DNA of 36,074 bases from Methanobacteriota archaeon (GTDB lineage: Archaea; Thermoplasmatota; Poseidoniia; Poseidoniales; Poseidoniaceae): NCBI GenBank assembly GCA_002715725.1, contig PAZU01000017.1, positions 1 to 36,074 on the forward strand, read 5' to 3'. The notes under the pieces were generated by a model, which was not told the origin of the DNA, searched no databases, and saw only the letters and a program-made list of their open reading frames with translations. Positions 1 to 8,797 of this stretch are shown here, piece after piece (position 1 is the stretch's first letter; each line of letters opens with the position of its first letter). Made by a program: the position numbers and the translations under genes.

Positions 1-981
1 ATATTCAATATCAGGAGACTGGTCACAAGAATCAATCGCTTCATTGTCTGCTTCAAAATTGAATGCGTTAGTAGTAGTCCAGTAATCGTATACGAAATCT
101 GGGTTACCTGAAACACTAGAAAAGTCACCAGTGTTGCTGGGATTACTTGGAGCAACTTCTTCATCCCTTACGCTCAAGTTCAAATTTCTAATTTGTGTTC
201 GCAAATCAGTAGAGTATCCATCATCTTCCTCAGGACTGTTTCTTAGCCGAAACTGTATTTCGATTTCATCATCAACGCTGTCATCAACATATACTCCTTC
301 TCTACCGGTACGTGGAACAACACCGTCTACAGGAGCGTCGAGATATATTTCATTGAATTGATTACCATAATTCGCACTGGGTATTGTCCCCTGTTCATAA
401 TTTGAAGATTGACCACTAGGAACCGCTATTTTTGTTCTGTTGTTCATATTAATAAGGTCCCAGTTGCTGTTTTCATAATCCCAAGCATATGCAAATAACT
501 GGTCCGCAGCAGCGTAATTTACACTGCTTGTACCTTGTGAACCTTTATAAGAGTGCATATAGCCATTTTTCCATCCAGTATTACCGGAATGACTTGGACC
601 ATTTGTCTGATAGTCCATTTGGAACCTCAGCCCAAGAAAACTATGTGGCAAGCTCGCATTCCCATCGTTGTATAAGCAATCGTAATCCATACTGAAATTG
701 AATTTGAATATGGCATCATTGTATCCGTCATCGTAGTTATGCACACCCAAAATTATTGAATCAGGGTCATCACAATCTGAATCAGCATATTCAGCCGCAG
801 TAAGTTCAGAACAATCAACAAACTTCTCAACATCATCATAATGATTACCCGAGTAATCACTTCCAGTTTGTCTATCGTAATAGGACGCAGCACTGGCATT
901 TCCAGTTAGCATAATGGCTACTAGCAATACTGGCAGGAACAAATTCGCTCCCCCGCAACCGCATTTGCCAGTGGCCTTCAT
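1..981 (-). CDS. Secreted protein of unknown function, 3' end outside the window
   Basis: An open frame of 327 codons runs from ATG at 981 to the left edge without a stop, so the C-terminus is missing. It starts MKATGKCGCGG, followed by a hydrophobic segment ending in NASA, which reads as a signal peptide of about 31 residues. The mature part is rich in Asp, Asn, Ser and Tyr, with few Lys, typical of an acidic exported protein with beta structure. No family was recognised. A CGCGG run just before the hydrophobic core is unusual for a signal peptide. A weak AT-rich element (TTAATAA, 1007-1013) lies about 30 nt upstream, compatible with a TATA box and a very short leader. It follows two other exported-protein genes on the same strand but is separated from them by a hairpin, so it may be its own transcript. 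Confidence 0.75.
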   Translation of the reverse strand, partial: MKATGKCGCGGANLFLPVLLVAIMLTGNASAASYYDRQTGSDYSGNHYDDVEKFVDCSELTAAEYADSDCDDPDSIILGVHNYDDGYNDAIFKFNFSMDYDCLYNDGNASLPHSFLGLRFQMDYQTNGPSHSGNTGWKNGYMHSYKGSQGTSSVNYAAADQLFAYAWDYENSNWDLINMNNRTKIAVPSGQSSNYEQGTIPSANYGNQFNEIYLDAPVDGVVPRTGREGVYVDDSVDDEIEIQFRLRNSPEEDDGYSTDLRTQIRNLNLSVRDEEVAPSNPSNTGDFSSVSGNPDFVYDYWTTTNAFNFEADNEAIDSCDQSPDIEY

Positions 982-1006
982 CGCTCCGAAACCCAAGAAC
1001 GAGTCC

Positions 1007-1013
1007 TTATTAA
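1007..1013 (-). promoter_or_regulatory. Possible TATA box for the gene starting at 981
   Basis: TTAATAA on the minus strand, 26-32 nt before the ATG at 981, is the expected spacing for an archaeal TATA element of a near-leaderless transcript. No clear BRE was seen and the match is weak. Confidence 0.3.
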
Positions 1014-1027
1014 TGGTGGCATGAGTA

Positions 1028-1043
1028 AATGAAGCGCTTCATT
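1028..1043 (-). terminator. Perfect 16-nt palindrome just after a stop codon
   Basis: AATGAAGCGCTTCATT is a perfect palindrome that starts 4 nt after the stop of the HmuY-like gene (stop at 1048-1050). As RNA it could fold into a 6-bp stem with a GCGC loop. Its place, between a gene end and the next promoter, suggests a 3'-end or termination signal; a dimeric operator for the gene at 981 is the alternative. Confidence 0.4.
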
Positions 1044-1047
1044 GGGA

Positions 1048-1974
1048 TTATTGAACTTCAAATTTCGATAAATCTGTTTCTACATCGACCGTCTCATACT
1101 TGATCTCCAACTCGATTATGCAAACACCATCACAGAGATTTTCTCCATTTTCAATCAAGCGAATTGTCTCATTAGCATTCCAGTATTCGCCATCAAGGTC
1201 ATCAGTCACGATCTTACATGGTGATGGGACCACTAAATCAGAATTTTCGAGGGCTGGAAATGTTGAGTTACCTAGAGATGCAATCTGCATTGTAGGATAT
1301 CTGGGTTCGTCATCAGCGTTGTAGTAAGTCAGAAATTTCACTTTATATGACATTTCATCCTTAGCGAATACATATACGCCATCATTAGCATTGACCCTGT
1401 AAACTGACATGTCGAACTCATACCATTCCAGACGATCATCCGTTTGGTTTGACATATTGTTAGGAATTGTTTCTACATCTGTCAGTTCTGCACCTTCAAT
1501 AAATGCCCAAGTCACACCACTATCTAGGTAAATATCAGTAGTTGAAAACTTCATCCAGAATATAGACTCATTGGCTTCTAACTGCTGAGCTACATCAAAG
1601 AAGGTGAAGGACTCGGAGTCTGTTGCATCAATTTCTGTAGTAAAAGTTTGACCATCTGCTCCAAGTTTGGGCTTAACCTTACCTTCTTCCGATTCTGAAT
1701 TTGACTGTGAACCAAAAGAACATCCATATGCTTCTTCACCGATTGTCAGACTAATCTCCAAAGATGACCATGAGAGATCTTCAGCTCCGCTACTAAAATC
1801 TAGACTCACGAGTTGATTGTACGTTCCAGAATCGGAAACCGATTCCGTCAAGTCTACTTCAACTACATTTGAGGTACCGAGATCAGACTCATATGTTGCG
1901 GACATGTAGGTCCAGAAGACCGCTGCAGCAACGACTAATATCGTAATTGCAGCGGCCAACCTTTTCCAATTCAT
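1048..1974 (-). CDS. Membrane-anchored HmuY-like extracellular protein
   Basis: A protein of 308 aa with ATG at 1974. The N-terminus MNWKRLAAA leads into one hydrophobic helix (about residues 5-24) with no obvious cleavage site, so it is probably an N-terminally anchored ectodomain. The middle part resembles the HmuY family (heme-binding proteins): an FWMKFSTTD strand, the LEWYEFDMS segment, then VYVFAKDEMSYKVKFLTYYN, which fits the family pattern in which a 'vyvvrt.dgkyyKvqilsYY' strand follows. I see no histidine anywhere in the protein, so the two heme-binding His of Porphyromonas HmuY are absent; any ligand would have to be Met or something else. Four Cys are visible in the ectodomain, three of them near the C-terminus. 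It starts only 4 nt after the stop of the FAS1-cupredoxin gene, so the two are almost certainly co-transcribed. An earlier in-frame ATG at 2010 would overlap that gene. Confidence 0.6.
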   Translation of the reverse strand: MNWKRLAAAITILVVAAAVFWTYMSATYESDLGTSNVVEVDLTESVSDSGTYNQLVSLDFSSGAEDLSWSSLEISLTIGEEAYGCSFGSQSNSESEEGKVKPKLGADGQTFTTEIDATDSESFTFFDVAQQLEANESIFWMKFSTTDIYLDSGVTWAFIEGAELTDVETIPNNMSNQTDDRLEWYEFDMSVYRVNANDGVYVFAKDEMSYKVKFLTYYNADDEPRYPTMQIASLGNSTFPALENSDLVVPSPCKIVTDDLDGEYWNANETIRLIENGENLCDGVCIIELEIKYETVDVETDLSKFEVQ

Positions 1975-1978
1975 TAAA

Positions 1979-3973
1979 TCAAGCCTCGTCTTCTTTACGC
2001 ATACTTGCAATGAGAACTGCTCCTAATGCGGCGAGGATTACTGTAACTCCTAGGAATCCAGGCGTGTTATTATCTTCCTTGTCATCATTGTCTGAACTTG
2101 TTGGCTCTACACCGCCATCTCCAACGGTCACCTTGCCAAACATTTCCATGGAAATGTGTGGTTCACATGCGTAATAGAAAATCGTATCTTCAGTGAAGGT
2201 GTGGTGGAAGTCAACAGTAGTTGCAGCTGCACCAGAGTAAATTCCACCTTCAACGTAAGTTGTAGACTTCATTCCGTCAACTTCTTTGACGTTATGACCC
2301 ATGCTGGAATCAGCCCATTGCCAACAGACAGTTTGTCCTACATCAATCGTAACTGCTGCTGGAGAGAAACCATATCCGTCCGAAGAAAGTCCTATGGTTA
2401 CATCGCAGACGACTTCATCGGTTTCATTCTCATCAACAACATCGGCAGGCGGCATTATGACCTTGTCGATCACGTGAATTACTCCATTGCTTGCTGGTAC
2501 ATCTGCAATAATGACATTCGCCATCTCAGCACCAACCATTACACCTGCGGCAGATACCTCAACAGTGAGTTCATCACCATTTGCTGCCATCACAGTAGTA
2601 GTTCCTTCTGCTAAGTCACTGGACAAGATAGTTCCTGGAACAACGTGGTATAGCAAGATATCAGCTAATGCAGCAATTTCATCATCCGTATTGAAATCGC
2701 TCAAATCAATTCCTGCCTCTGCGAACGCCTCATCTGTTGGAGCGAATACTGTGTACTCATCTTCACCAGACAACGTTTCTACTAGGCCCGCTGCACCAAG
2801 TGCAGCGACTAAGGAGGTGTGAATGGTCGTAGCCGCAGCAGTAGTTGGAATAATTACTGCAGCAGTCCACATGTAACTGTTACATTCCGCTTCTGATACA
2901 TTGGTAACTTGGTGGGTTACCATATTGTAACAACCAGTGATGTTTTGACCATTCATTTCATAATCAGTGACATACATGTAACCTTCACACTCTTCTTGGC
3001 CGACAGTCGGTGAAATTGTGTGAGTGTCTAAGTTGTAACAGATATCACCTTCGGGAGCTGTTGGAGGCAACAATACCTTATCGATTACATGGATAACGCC
3101 ATTGCTTGCAGTTACATCGGCAGTTGTCACGTTTGCGTCGTTTACGATAACACCACCTGGAGTTACTCCGATTCTAACTTGCTCTTGATTCAACATAGTC
3201 ACAAACATTCCGTCACTCAGTGCATCAGATGTAACTGCTCCCATTGTAACGTGATATGCTAGTACATTTGCAAGTGCAGTTGCACCCTCTTCTCCGTCAA
3301 AATCAGTCAGACTAATTCCAGCGTCAGCAAATGCTTGATCTGTTGGAGCAAATATCGTGTATGGACCATCAGCTTGCAATGTTTGAAGCAGTCCGGCTTG
3401 AACGATTGCGTCGACTAGGACGGTGTGTACACCAGTTCCAGTTGCCACTGCAGGTATATCATTTGCAGGCTCTTCTGGGGTATCATCTGATGGCATCAAC
3501 ACTTTGTCGATGAAATGAATTACTCCATTACTGGCGATTACATCTGCAGTGGTTACATTCGCATCTTCGATAGACACTACACCATTTGCAACAGTGAAAC
3601 TCGCATTATCTCCATTCATCATTTCAACGGTTAGTCCGTCAGTAACATCGCCTGACATGACACTGCTATCTGCTAACACGTGGTAGAGTAGGATGTCTGT
3701 CAATGTAGCATTCAATTCAGGAGTATTGAAGTTGGCTAAATCAATTCCTGCATCAGCGAATGCTTGATCAGTTGGGGCAAAGACAGTGAACGGGCCACTT
3801 CCTTGCAATGCGGCAACTAAGTCGGCATGTGCTAATGCTGCGACTAAGGATTCGTGAACTCCTGTAGCGGCCGCATTGGTCGGTATGTCTTCGTTTTCGT
3901 CAGCGGATACTGAAAGCGGGATTGCTGTCAGCATCAACAAGGCTACAAATGCGGTTAAGAATTTTCTGTGCAT
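1979..3973 (-). CDS. Three-fasciclin plus cupredoxin membrane-anchored protein
   Basis: A protein of 664 aa. A signal peptide (MHRKFLTAF to VSA, about 1-24) is followed by three FAS1 domains (roughly 28-165, 170-305 and 375-510). Each has the H1 motif [VI]FAPTD[QE]AFA[DE]AGI and the H2-type ending ASNGVIH[VF]IDKV. Two short Cys motifs lie between FAS1-2 and FAS1-3. A plastocyanin-type cupredoxin domain follows (about 520-625), with type-1 copper ligands visible as the His of MGHNV and C, H and M in CEPHISM. The C-terminus is a transmembrane helix and a KEDEA tail. FAS1 domains serve adhesion and surface contacts; plastocyanin/halocyanin domains carry electrons on the outer face. The combination suggests a surface-anchored copper protein on an adhesive stalk, but the redox partner is unknown. 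The start at 3973 is chosen over the in-frame ATG at 4006 because the signal peptide is then clean and a TATA box lies 29 nt upstream, inside the extra codons. Confidence 0.93.
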   Translation of the reverse strand: MHRKFLTAFVALLMLTAIPLSVSADENEDIPTNAAATGVHESLVAALAHADLVAALQGSGPFTVFAPTDQAFADAGIDLANFNTPELNATLTDILLYHVLADSSVMSGDVTDGLTVEMMNGDNASFTVANGVVSIEDANVTTADVIASNGVIHFIDKVLMPSDDTPEEPANDIPAVATGTGVHTVLVDAIVQAGLLQTLQADGPYTIFAPTDQAFADAGISLTDFDGEEGATALANVLAYHVTMGAVTSDALSDGMFVTMLNQEQVRIGVTPGGVIVNDANVTTADVTASNGVIHVIDKVLLPPTAPEGDICYNLDTHTISPTVGQEECEGYMYVTDYEMNGQNITGCYNMVTHQVTNVSEAECNSYMWTAAVIIPTTAAATTIHTSLVAALGAAGLVETLSGEDEYTVFAPTDEAFAEAGIDLSDFNTDDEIAALADILLYHVVPGTILSSDLAEGTTTVMAANGDELTVEVSAAGVMVGAEMANVIIADVPASNGVIHVIDKVIMPPADVVDENETDEVVCDVTIGLSSDGYGFSPAAVTIDVGQTVCWQWADSSMGHNVKEVDGMKSTTYVEGGIYSGAAATTVDFHHTFTEDTIFYYACEPHISMEMFGKVTVGDGGVEPTSSDNDDKEDNNTPGFLGVTVILAALGAVLIASMRKEDEA

Positions 3974-3991
3974 TGCGCCGCAACGACAACA

Positions 3992-4002
3992 TTTAGTATA
4001 TA
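3992..4002 (-). promoter_or_regulatory. TATA box fixing the start of the FAS1-cupredoxin gene
   Basis: TATATACTAAA on the minus strand begins 29 nt before the ATG at 3973. This is canonical archaeal TATA spacing for a leaderless or near-leaderless transcript. It overlaps the first codons of the longer reading frame (ATG at 4006), which argues that the longer form is not made. Confidence 0.6.
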
Positions 4003-4087
4003 CCATTTTGTTTCATTACACATCCTGAATTCGTATCACTGAACATATGTCCCGTACTTTTCTTATGTATGATGTGTTGGAGAGAAT

Positions 4088-6457
4088 ATGCGCCGAATAG
4101 TTGCGATACTAATTGCAACTCTGGTGCTACCATCTATTTCCGTCAGTGCTAGTGAAACACCATTCGATTTTTTCATTGATGAAGAGGTTGTAATTCATCC
4201 TGATGAAACAGTTCAGTTCAGAATTGCATGGCATAATATCGTTGGGGACGAGCGCCATTTTGCAATATCATTGAATAATTCTGACAGTAACATCTCCGTT
4301 GAAGATTTACCTAATGATTGGACAAGAGTGGGTTCGGGGAGACTGGGGGAGATGATGATTAATGTCACTGTACTCCCTAATTCGAATTACGAAACTATTT
4401 CATTCGGCCTGAATATCAGCTGTCAAGAAGTTCCAGATTGGACTATTATCCACAATGTTGACGTGATTGTGTCTAGATGGTCGAATCTACAGTTTGGAGC
4501 AAATGATGGTTCTTCTTTCTATGTTCAACAGAATGTAAATACCAGTCTTGCAGTTAATATTTCGAATAATGCAGGTTTTGATGATTTGATCAAAGTGCGA
4601 ATGAATACCAATTCAAATTGGCAATATGGATTCGTTGGTGATGAAAACAATGACGATGAGGTTCACATAGACCTCGATGATGGTGAATATATTTTCATTA
4701 ATTTCTGGATAATTACGCCTTCAATAGTTGACGGTGGGCCTCTGGCAGGAACTGGCCCTACATTCATTCTCGAAGCGGAATCTAATTTGGACAAACGTGT
4801 AGAAAGTTGGACATTTACATTAGAAATGCAAACATTTCACAACATGACTGTGGATATTGTAGAAGATAATTTGAGTCTAGAACCTGGAGATGATGGACGA
4901 CTTGAAGTTACTATTCGTAATAACGGAAACGTAGACACTTATCTCGATGCATCTCTGAAATTAGGAAACCTAAATGACGATAGAATCGAAGCAGAAAACT
5001 GGACAGTTGCTATATTCAATGCATTTGAATTTCAAGCTCTTGAACCTAATGAGTCAAGAGTTATAGAAATCGGATTTGATGCACCAAATACCAACGCTGG
5101 GGCCTTTGATGTAGAATTAATTGTAATGCCACAATCATTTCCGCAACGAGCAAGTTCTGTCATGATTTCTTCAGTGATTGATTGGCAGCGCTCTGGAACA
5201 ATATCTACAAATAATGACAATTGTAGTACAGTGGAATGGAATCAAACATGTCAACAAAACATCGAAGTAGAAAATACAGGGAACTTCTTTGAAAATTTCA
5301 TGCTATTTGTTGTTGACGACTCGGGAATGGAATTCCAAATTACTTCTGAACCGATTGGTCTATCCAAAGATTCTAGCGCATCAATTCCATTAAACATGAC
5401 AACCTTTGACGGTGCCGAAGGATTGCTTCCCGCTTCAGCAACAGTACAATTGAAACTAGAGAGTGGTGAACTAGTTGATTCGATTTCAATAAGTTCCTCA
5501 ACGGCTCCTAGAGTAAACTGGCTGTGGGAGGATGCAGCAAGTTCTGTCAATTCTAACAGACTAGAGGTCGTTGTAACAATGCGCAATGAAGGTAATACTG
5601 CTGATGGTTTAATCGTTAGGATGTCATCATCATATTTTACCGAAATGAGTTTCATACCACCTAATAACGCAATTATTGAGGATGGAACTACCAACATCCG
5701 CTCATTCGAAGTAATCGATATAGAAAGGGGCTCAAACTTCACATTCCGTGCTTGGGCTGAGATACCAGATGACCAAAATTCAAACGATGAATTCTATCTA
5801 AACATAACCGCTCACAGCCGTCTTGCTGAGGAAAATCCGTTCTATTATTCAGCAAATACAAGTTTTGATGCTACTGCAAAAACTACTGATGACGAAAATT
5901 CTGTAGTTACCACTTTAACTAATTTCGTAGCTACATTTTTTGCAATAATTTGGGCATGGAAATGGATTGTTTTTGCCACTATGATTAGTGCTCTAATGAT
6001 TAACAAATCGCTTCGTGACAGACAATCTAGATTGGAATATGCAGCACTTAACAAACCGCCTACAAATGCTCAAGAACAGCCAGAAGATTGGATGGCTGAA
6101 TTCGCAAACAAAAAACAGTCAATTCCTGAGATTACAGAATCTCCTCAGATTCCATCAGATGTCTTCACAGGGATGTTCCAAGCGGTCGGAGGGGAACGAA
6201 AACCAAGTGCACAACCAGTTGATTCGCAACTAGTTGGCGCTGCTAGTACTGTACTCGACCATCATGATACAATGGCTGTAAAGACAAAACTAGATGACTT
6301 AGCAAGCGATATTGCCGAAGGTGAAATTAGCAAGCCTCACAGCGCAAATGTTGCATTGCCTGATGACATAGTCCCTGTTACTGCTAGAACTATACCAACT
6401 CCAAAAAATGAGCCAGTTGTTCGAGATATGTTAGATTTAGATGACCTAGACTTGTGA
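4088..6457 (+). CDS. Surface protein with Ig-like ectodomain and one transmembrane anchor
   Basis: A protein of 789 aa. A signal peptide (MRRIVAILIATLVLPSISVSAS) is followed by about 590 residues of repeated beta-strand segments, including several N-x-GN motifs such as TIRNNGNVDTY, VENTGNFFENF and MRNEGNTADGL. These are typical of CARDB/NEW3-like Ig folds. One transmembrane segment follows at about 609-635 (FVATFFAIIWAWKWIVFA and on), then a cytosolic tail of about 150 residues rich in Gln, Pro and Asp, ending LDLDDLDL. There are many N-x-S/T sites. The architecture is that of an archaeal cell-surface protein, with no enzymatic motif. A GGAG Shine-Dalgarno-like site lies 5 nt before the ATG, with TTATGTAT further upstream. 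The last codons abut or overlap the RNase HII gene, so the two are probably one transcript despite unrelated functions. Confidence 0.85.
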   Translation: MRRIVAILIATLVLPSISVSASETPFDFFIDEEVVIHPDETVQFRIAWHNIVGDERHFAISLNNSDSNISVEDLPNDWTRVGSGRLGEMMINVTVLPNSNYETISFGLNISCQEVPDWTIIHNVDVIVSRWSNLQFGANDGSSFYVQQNVNTSLAVNISNNAGFDDLIKVRMNTNSNWQYGFVGDENNDDEVHIDLDDGEYIFINFWIITPSIVDGGPLAGTGPTFILEAESNLDKRVESWTFTLEMQTFHNMTVDIVEDNLSLEPGDDGRLEVTIRNNGNVDTYLDASLKLGNLNDDRIEAENWTVAIFNAFEFQALEPNESRVIEIGFDAPNTNAGAFDVELIVMPQSFPQRASSVMISSVIDWQRSGTISTNNDNCSTVEWNQTCQQNIEVENTGNFFENFMLFVVDDSGMEFQITSEPIGLSKDSSASIPLNMTTFDGAEGLLPASATVQLKLESGELVDSISISSSTAPRVNWLWEDAASSVNSNRLEVVVTMRNEGNTADGLIVRMSSSYFTEMSFIPPNNAIIEDGTTNIRSFEVIDIERGSNFTFRAWAEIPDDQNSNDEFYLNITAHSRLAEENPFYYSANTSFDATAKTTDDENSVVTTLTNFVATFFAIIWAWKWIVFATMISALMINKSLRDRQSRLEYAALNKPPTNAQEQPEDWMAEFANKKQSIPEITESPQIPSDVFTGMFQAVGGERKPSAQPVDSQLVGAASTVLDHHDTMAVKTKLDDLASDIAEGEISKPHSANVALPDDIVPVTARTIPTPKNEPVVRDMLDLDDLDL

Positions 6458-6465
6458 GTGATAGG

Positions 6466-7101
6466 ATGAAGATTGGAGTAGATGAAGCAGGAAGGGGTTC
6501 GGTTATTGGCCCTCTCGTAGTTTGTGCTTTTGCATCAATATCGCAAACGCATCTCAAAGAATTAGGTGTTAAGGACTCAAAGGATTTGAGCAAAAAAAAG
6601 CGAGATGAGCTGTTTGAAATATTGAGTAAGATGCCCCATAACATAGTGATTTGTTCACCTGAAAGAATTGATAATTCATTGAACCTTAACGACTTAGAAG
6701 TTGAATTATTTGCCGAAGCATTGACAATAATGCCAGAAGGCGAAATTATGTTAGATGCATGCGATGTAAATGCTGACAGATTCGCAAGAAATGTTTCTAG
6801 CAAATCAAATTTAAATTGTGTAGCTGAACACAAGGCTGATGAAAATCATCCAGAAGTAAGTGCTGCTAGTATCATCGCCAAAGTAACAAGAGATCGTGCT
6901 GTTGAACAGTTATCCAAAGAAATGGGTGTCGATTTAGGAAGTGGTTATCCCTCAGACCCAAAAACAAAAACTGCTGTGAAGGAATTAGTCAAGGGTGAAA
7001 GACCGCATGAATGCTTGAGGTGGTCTTGGAAAACTGTTAGCGATGCATGGGGTGGAACTCCTCCTCCACGCCCAAATGCACTCCAACGAACCTTGTTTTG
7101 A
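6466..7101 (+). CDS. rnhB: Ribonuclease HII
   Basis: A 211-aa enzyme that cleaves RNA in RNA-DNA hybrids, removing primers and misincorporated ribonucleotides. The whole archaeal RNase HII signature is present: IGVDEAGRGSVIGPLV at the N-terminus (catalytic Asp6 and Glu7), GVKDSKDLS, LDACDVNADRF (Asp97 or Asp100), the HKADENHPEVSAASIIAKV block (Asp125), GSGYPSDPKT and RWSWKTV. The length matches archaeal members. ATG at 6466 gives the usual MKIGxDEAGRG start; an in-frame GTG at 6454 would add four residues and overlap the previous stop. The C-terminal extension TPPPRPNALQRTLF goes past the common core and may hold a degenerate PIP-like QxxLF motif (QRTLF) for docking on PCNA; this is a suggestion from the sequence only. 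Confidence 0.97.
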   Translation: MKIGVDEAGRGSVIGPLVVCAFASISQTHLKELGVKDSKDLSKKKRDELFEILSKMPHNIVICSPERIDNSLNLNDLEVELFAEALTIMPEGEIMLDACDVNADRFARNVSSKSNLNCVAEHKADENHPEVSAASIIAKVTRDRAVEQLSKEMGVDLGSGYPSDPKTKTAVKELVKGERPHECLRWSWKTVSDAWGGTPPPRPNALQRTLF

Positions 7102-7126
7102 AGAACTAAAAGCCCCACGCCCTCAC

Positions 7127-8797
7127 ATGGAGTGGCAGCCGGACCAGGTAACATTGGACTTAATTCGCCACCTTGCATTGCAAAATAGCTACCAATATGA
7201 CGGCAAAGGACAGGCAGGTTCTGTAATCAGCCGAATAATGGGTAGCCGTGCCGACCTGAGGCCTCATGGTAAGCATATAGCGCCCTTAGTTGCACAAGAA
7301 GTTGCCAAGGCAAATGCTATGGCAGAATCAGATGGAATCAATTCTATACGCCAAATTCTTGAAAGCGAGGCTCCCGATTTGTTAGAAAGAAAAGTGCAAA
7401 CACGTAGAGAAGGTTTGCCAGAATTACCTAACCTAAATGGTAGGAAACCTGTATTGCGTTTTGCTCCAAATCCAAATGGACCACTTTCATTCGGCCATTC
7501 TCGAGGTCTCGTAATTAACGGGCAATATGCCAAGGAACTCGATGGAGAGTTGATTCTAAGATTTGATGATACAGACACCACGGTCAAACCTCCAATGTTG
7601 GAGGCTTACGAATCCATTCCTGTTCAGCAAGAGTGGTTGTGTGGATTCCCAGCGCATAGAATTGTGATTGCTAGTGAAAGAATGCAAGAATACCATGATT
7701 ATGCAGAGTTGATGATCAAGGGAGAATTTGGATATGTTTGTACTTGTTCAGCGGACGAATTTAGAGAATTCAGAGTTTCGAAAACTGAGTGCCCGTGTAG
7801 AGGCAATGATGTCGCTAAAAATCTGGAAGGTTGGAAGATGATGAACGACCCTGCGCAATATCAACCAGGTGATGCTGTACTGAGAGTAAAAACAGACATG
7901 ACATTGAAAAATCCTGCACTTCGTGATTGGCCCGCTGCGAGAATACAAACTAATCCTCATCCAAGAGTTGGCAACAAGTGGAGGGTTTGGCCGCTACTTG
8001 ATTTTCAATCGGCTGTTGAAGATTATCTTCAGAAAGTCACACACATCATTAGAGGTAAGGATTTGATGGATTCTACTCGAAAGCAAACACTGTTGTACGA
8101 ACACTTTGGATGGGAATATCCTGAAACAATTTACTGGGGTAGAGTAAAAGTTCACGAATTCGGGGCATTCTCGACTTCTCAGATGAAAAAAGACATTGCA
8201 GAAGGTAATTTTGACGGATGGGATGACCCAAGATTGCCAACATTATCTGCACTTTCTAGGAGGGGAATCAGACCAGAATCCCTTAGGGCATTCTGGATAG
8301 AGTTAGGGCTAACTCAGAAAGATATCGCTGTCCCTCTGTCAACATTGTATTCTCACAATACAAAAGTGATTGACCCTGATGCTCCAAGACTAGCATTCGT
8401 CAGGGATGCTTTTCCCATTACTCTAAAGGGTGAATTCCCAAAAACTGGTTTAATTTCATCACACTCAGATACCGAAATGAAACCTCGGAATTACTCAATA
8501 GATGAAGGAGTATGGATTGAAGAAGAGGATTCTGGCAAGCAAATTCGCTTGAAAGACCTGTGTGACATCGATGCTGATGGTAATGTTGAGAGCATAGATC
8601 GTAGCGACAAGAGAAGTGTTGTGCATTGGGTCGCAGGCGGAAAACCATCAACATTGACTATTGTCAATGGCCAGAATTTAGAGACCATTGAAGGAATTCT
8701 AGAAGACAATGAATATTCTGTTGGAACGATTGTTCAACTTGAGAGAATTGGATATGCAATCATTGAAGAGAATGGTTTACTCATGGTCCATGACTGA
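7127..8797 (+). CDS. gltX: Glutamyl-tRNA synthetase, archaeal type
   Basis: A class I synthetase of 556 aa from the chosen start. An archaeal N-terminal domain (LIRHLALQNSYQYDGKGQAG and on) precedes the Rossmann catalytic core. The ATP-binding region reads RFAPNPNGPLSFGHSRG, so the HIGH motif is FGHS (about 122-125). The KMSKS equivalent is STSQMKK (about 349-355). A cluster of three Cys with CTCSADEF and CPCRG (about 205-225) matches the zinc-binding insert of archaeal GluRS/GlnRS, and the C-terminus carries the beta-barrel anticodon domain. Archaeal enzymes of this class usually also charge tRNA-Gln with Glu for later amidation by GatDE. The start is uncertain: ATGs at 7043 and 7076 are in frame, but both overlap rnhB and none has a Shine-Dalgarno site; 7127 best matches the family N-terminus. 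Confidence 0.96.
   Translation: MEWQPDQVTLDLIRHLALQNSYQYDGKGQAGSVISRIMGSRADLRPHGKHIAPLVAQEVAKANAMAESDGINSIRQILESEAPDLLERKVQTRREGLPELPNLNGRKPVLRFAPNPNGPLSFGHSRGLVINGQYAKELDGELILRFDDTDTTVKPPMLEAYESIPVQQEWLCGFPAHRIVIASERMQEYHDYAELMIKGEFGYVCTCSADEFREFRVSKTECPCRGNDVAKNLEGWKMMNDPAQYQPGDAVLRVKTDMTLKNPALRDWPAARIQTNPHPRVGNKWRVWPLLDFQSAVEDYLQKVTHIIRGKDLMDSTRKQTLLYEHFGWEYPETIYWGRVKVHEFGAFSTSQMKKDIAEGNFDGWDDPRLPTLSALSRRGIRPESLRAFWIELGLTQKDIAVPLSTLYSHNTKVIDPDAPRLAFVRDAFPITLKGEFPKTGLISSHSDTEMKPRNYSIDEGVWIEEEDSGKQIRLKDLCDIDADGNVESIDRSDKRSVVHWVAGGKPSTLTIVNGQNLETIEGILEDNEYSVGTIVQLERIGYAIIEENGLLMVHD

Noticed and set aside
2156-2614. A 152-codon plus-strand frame
   Set aside because: It is antisense to the cupredoxin and third FAS1 domains; its Cys/His-rich composition is that of a shadow frame.
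1979-3973. DNA repeats that could be read as a repeat array or CRISPR
   Set aside because: They are diverged copies of FAS1 coding motifs, spaced about 400-600 nt, in frame and conserved at the protein level.
5251-5742. A 163-codon minus-strand frame
   Set aside because: It lies within a well-supported exported protein on the plus strand, with low-complexity Ser-rich translation and no promoter or SD site.
8781-8793. 13-nt palindrome TCATGGTCCATGA where gltX and the 88-aa gene overlap
   Set aside because: It is short, inside coding sequence of both frames, and contains CATG words common by chance.
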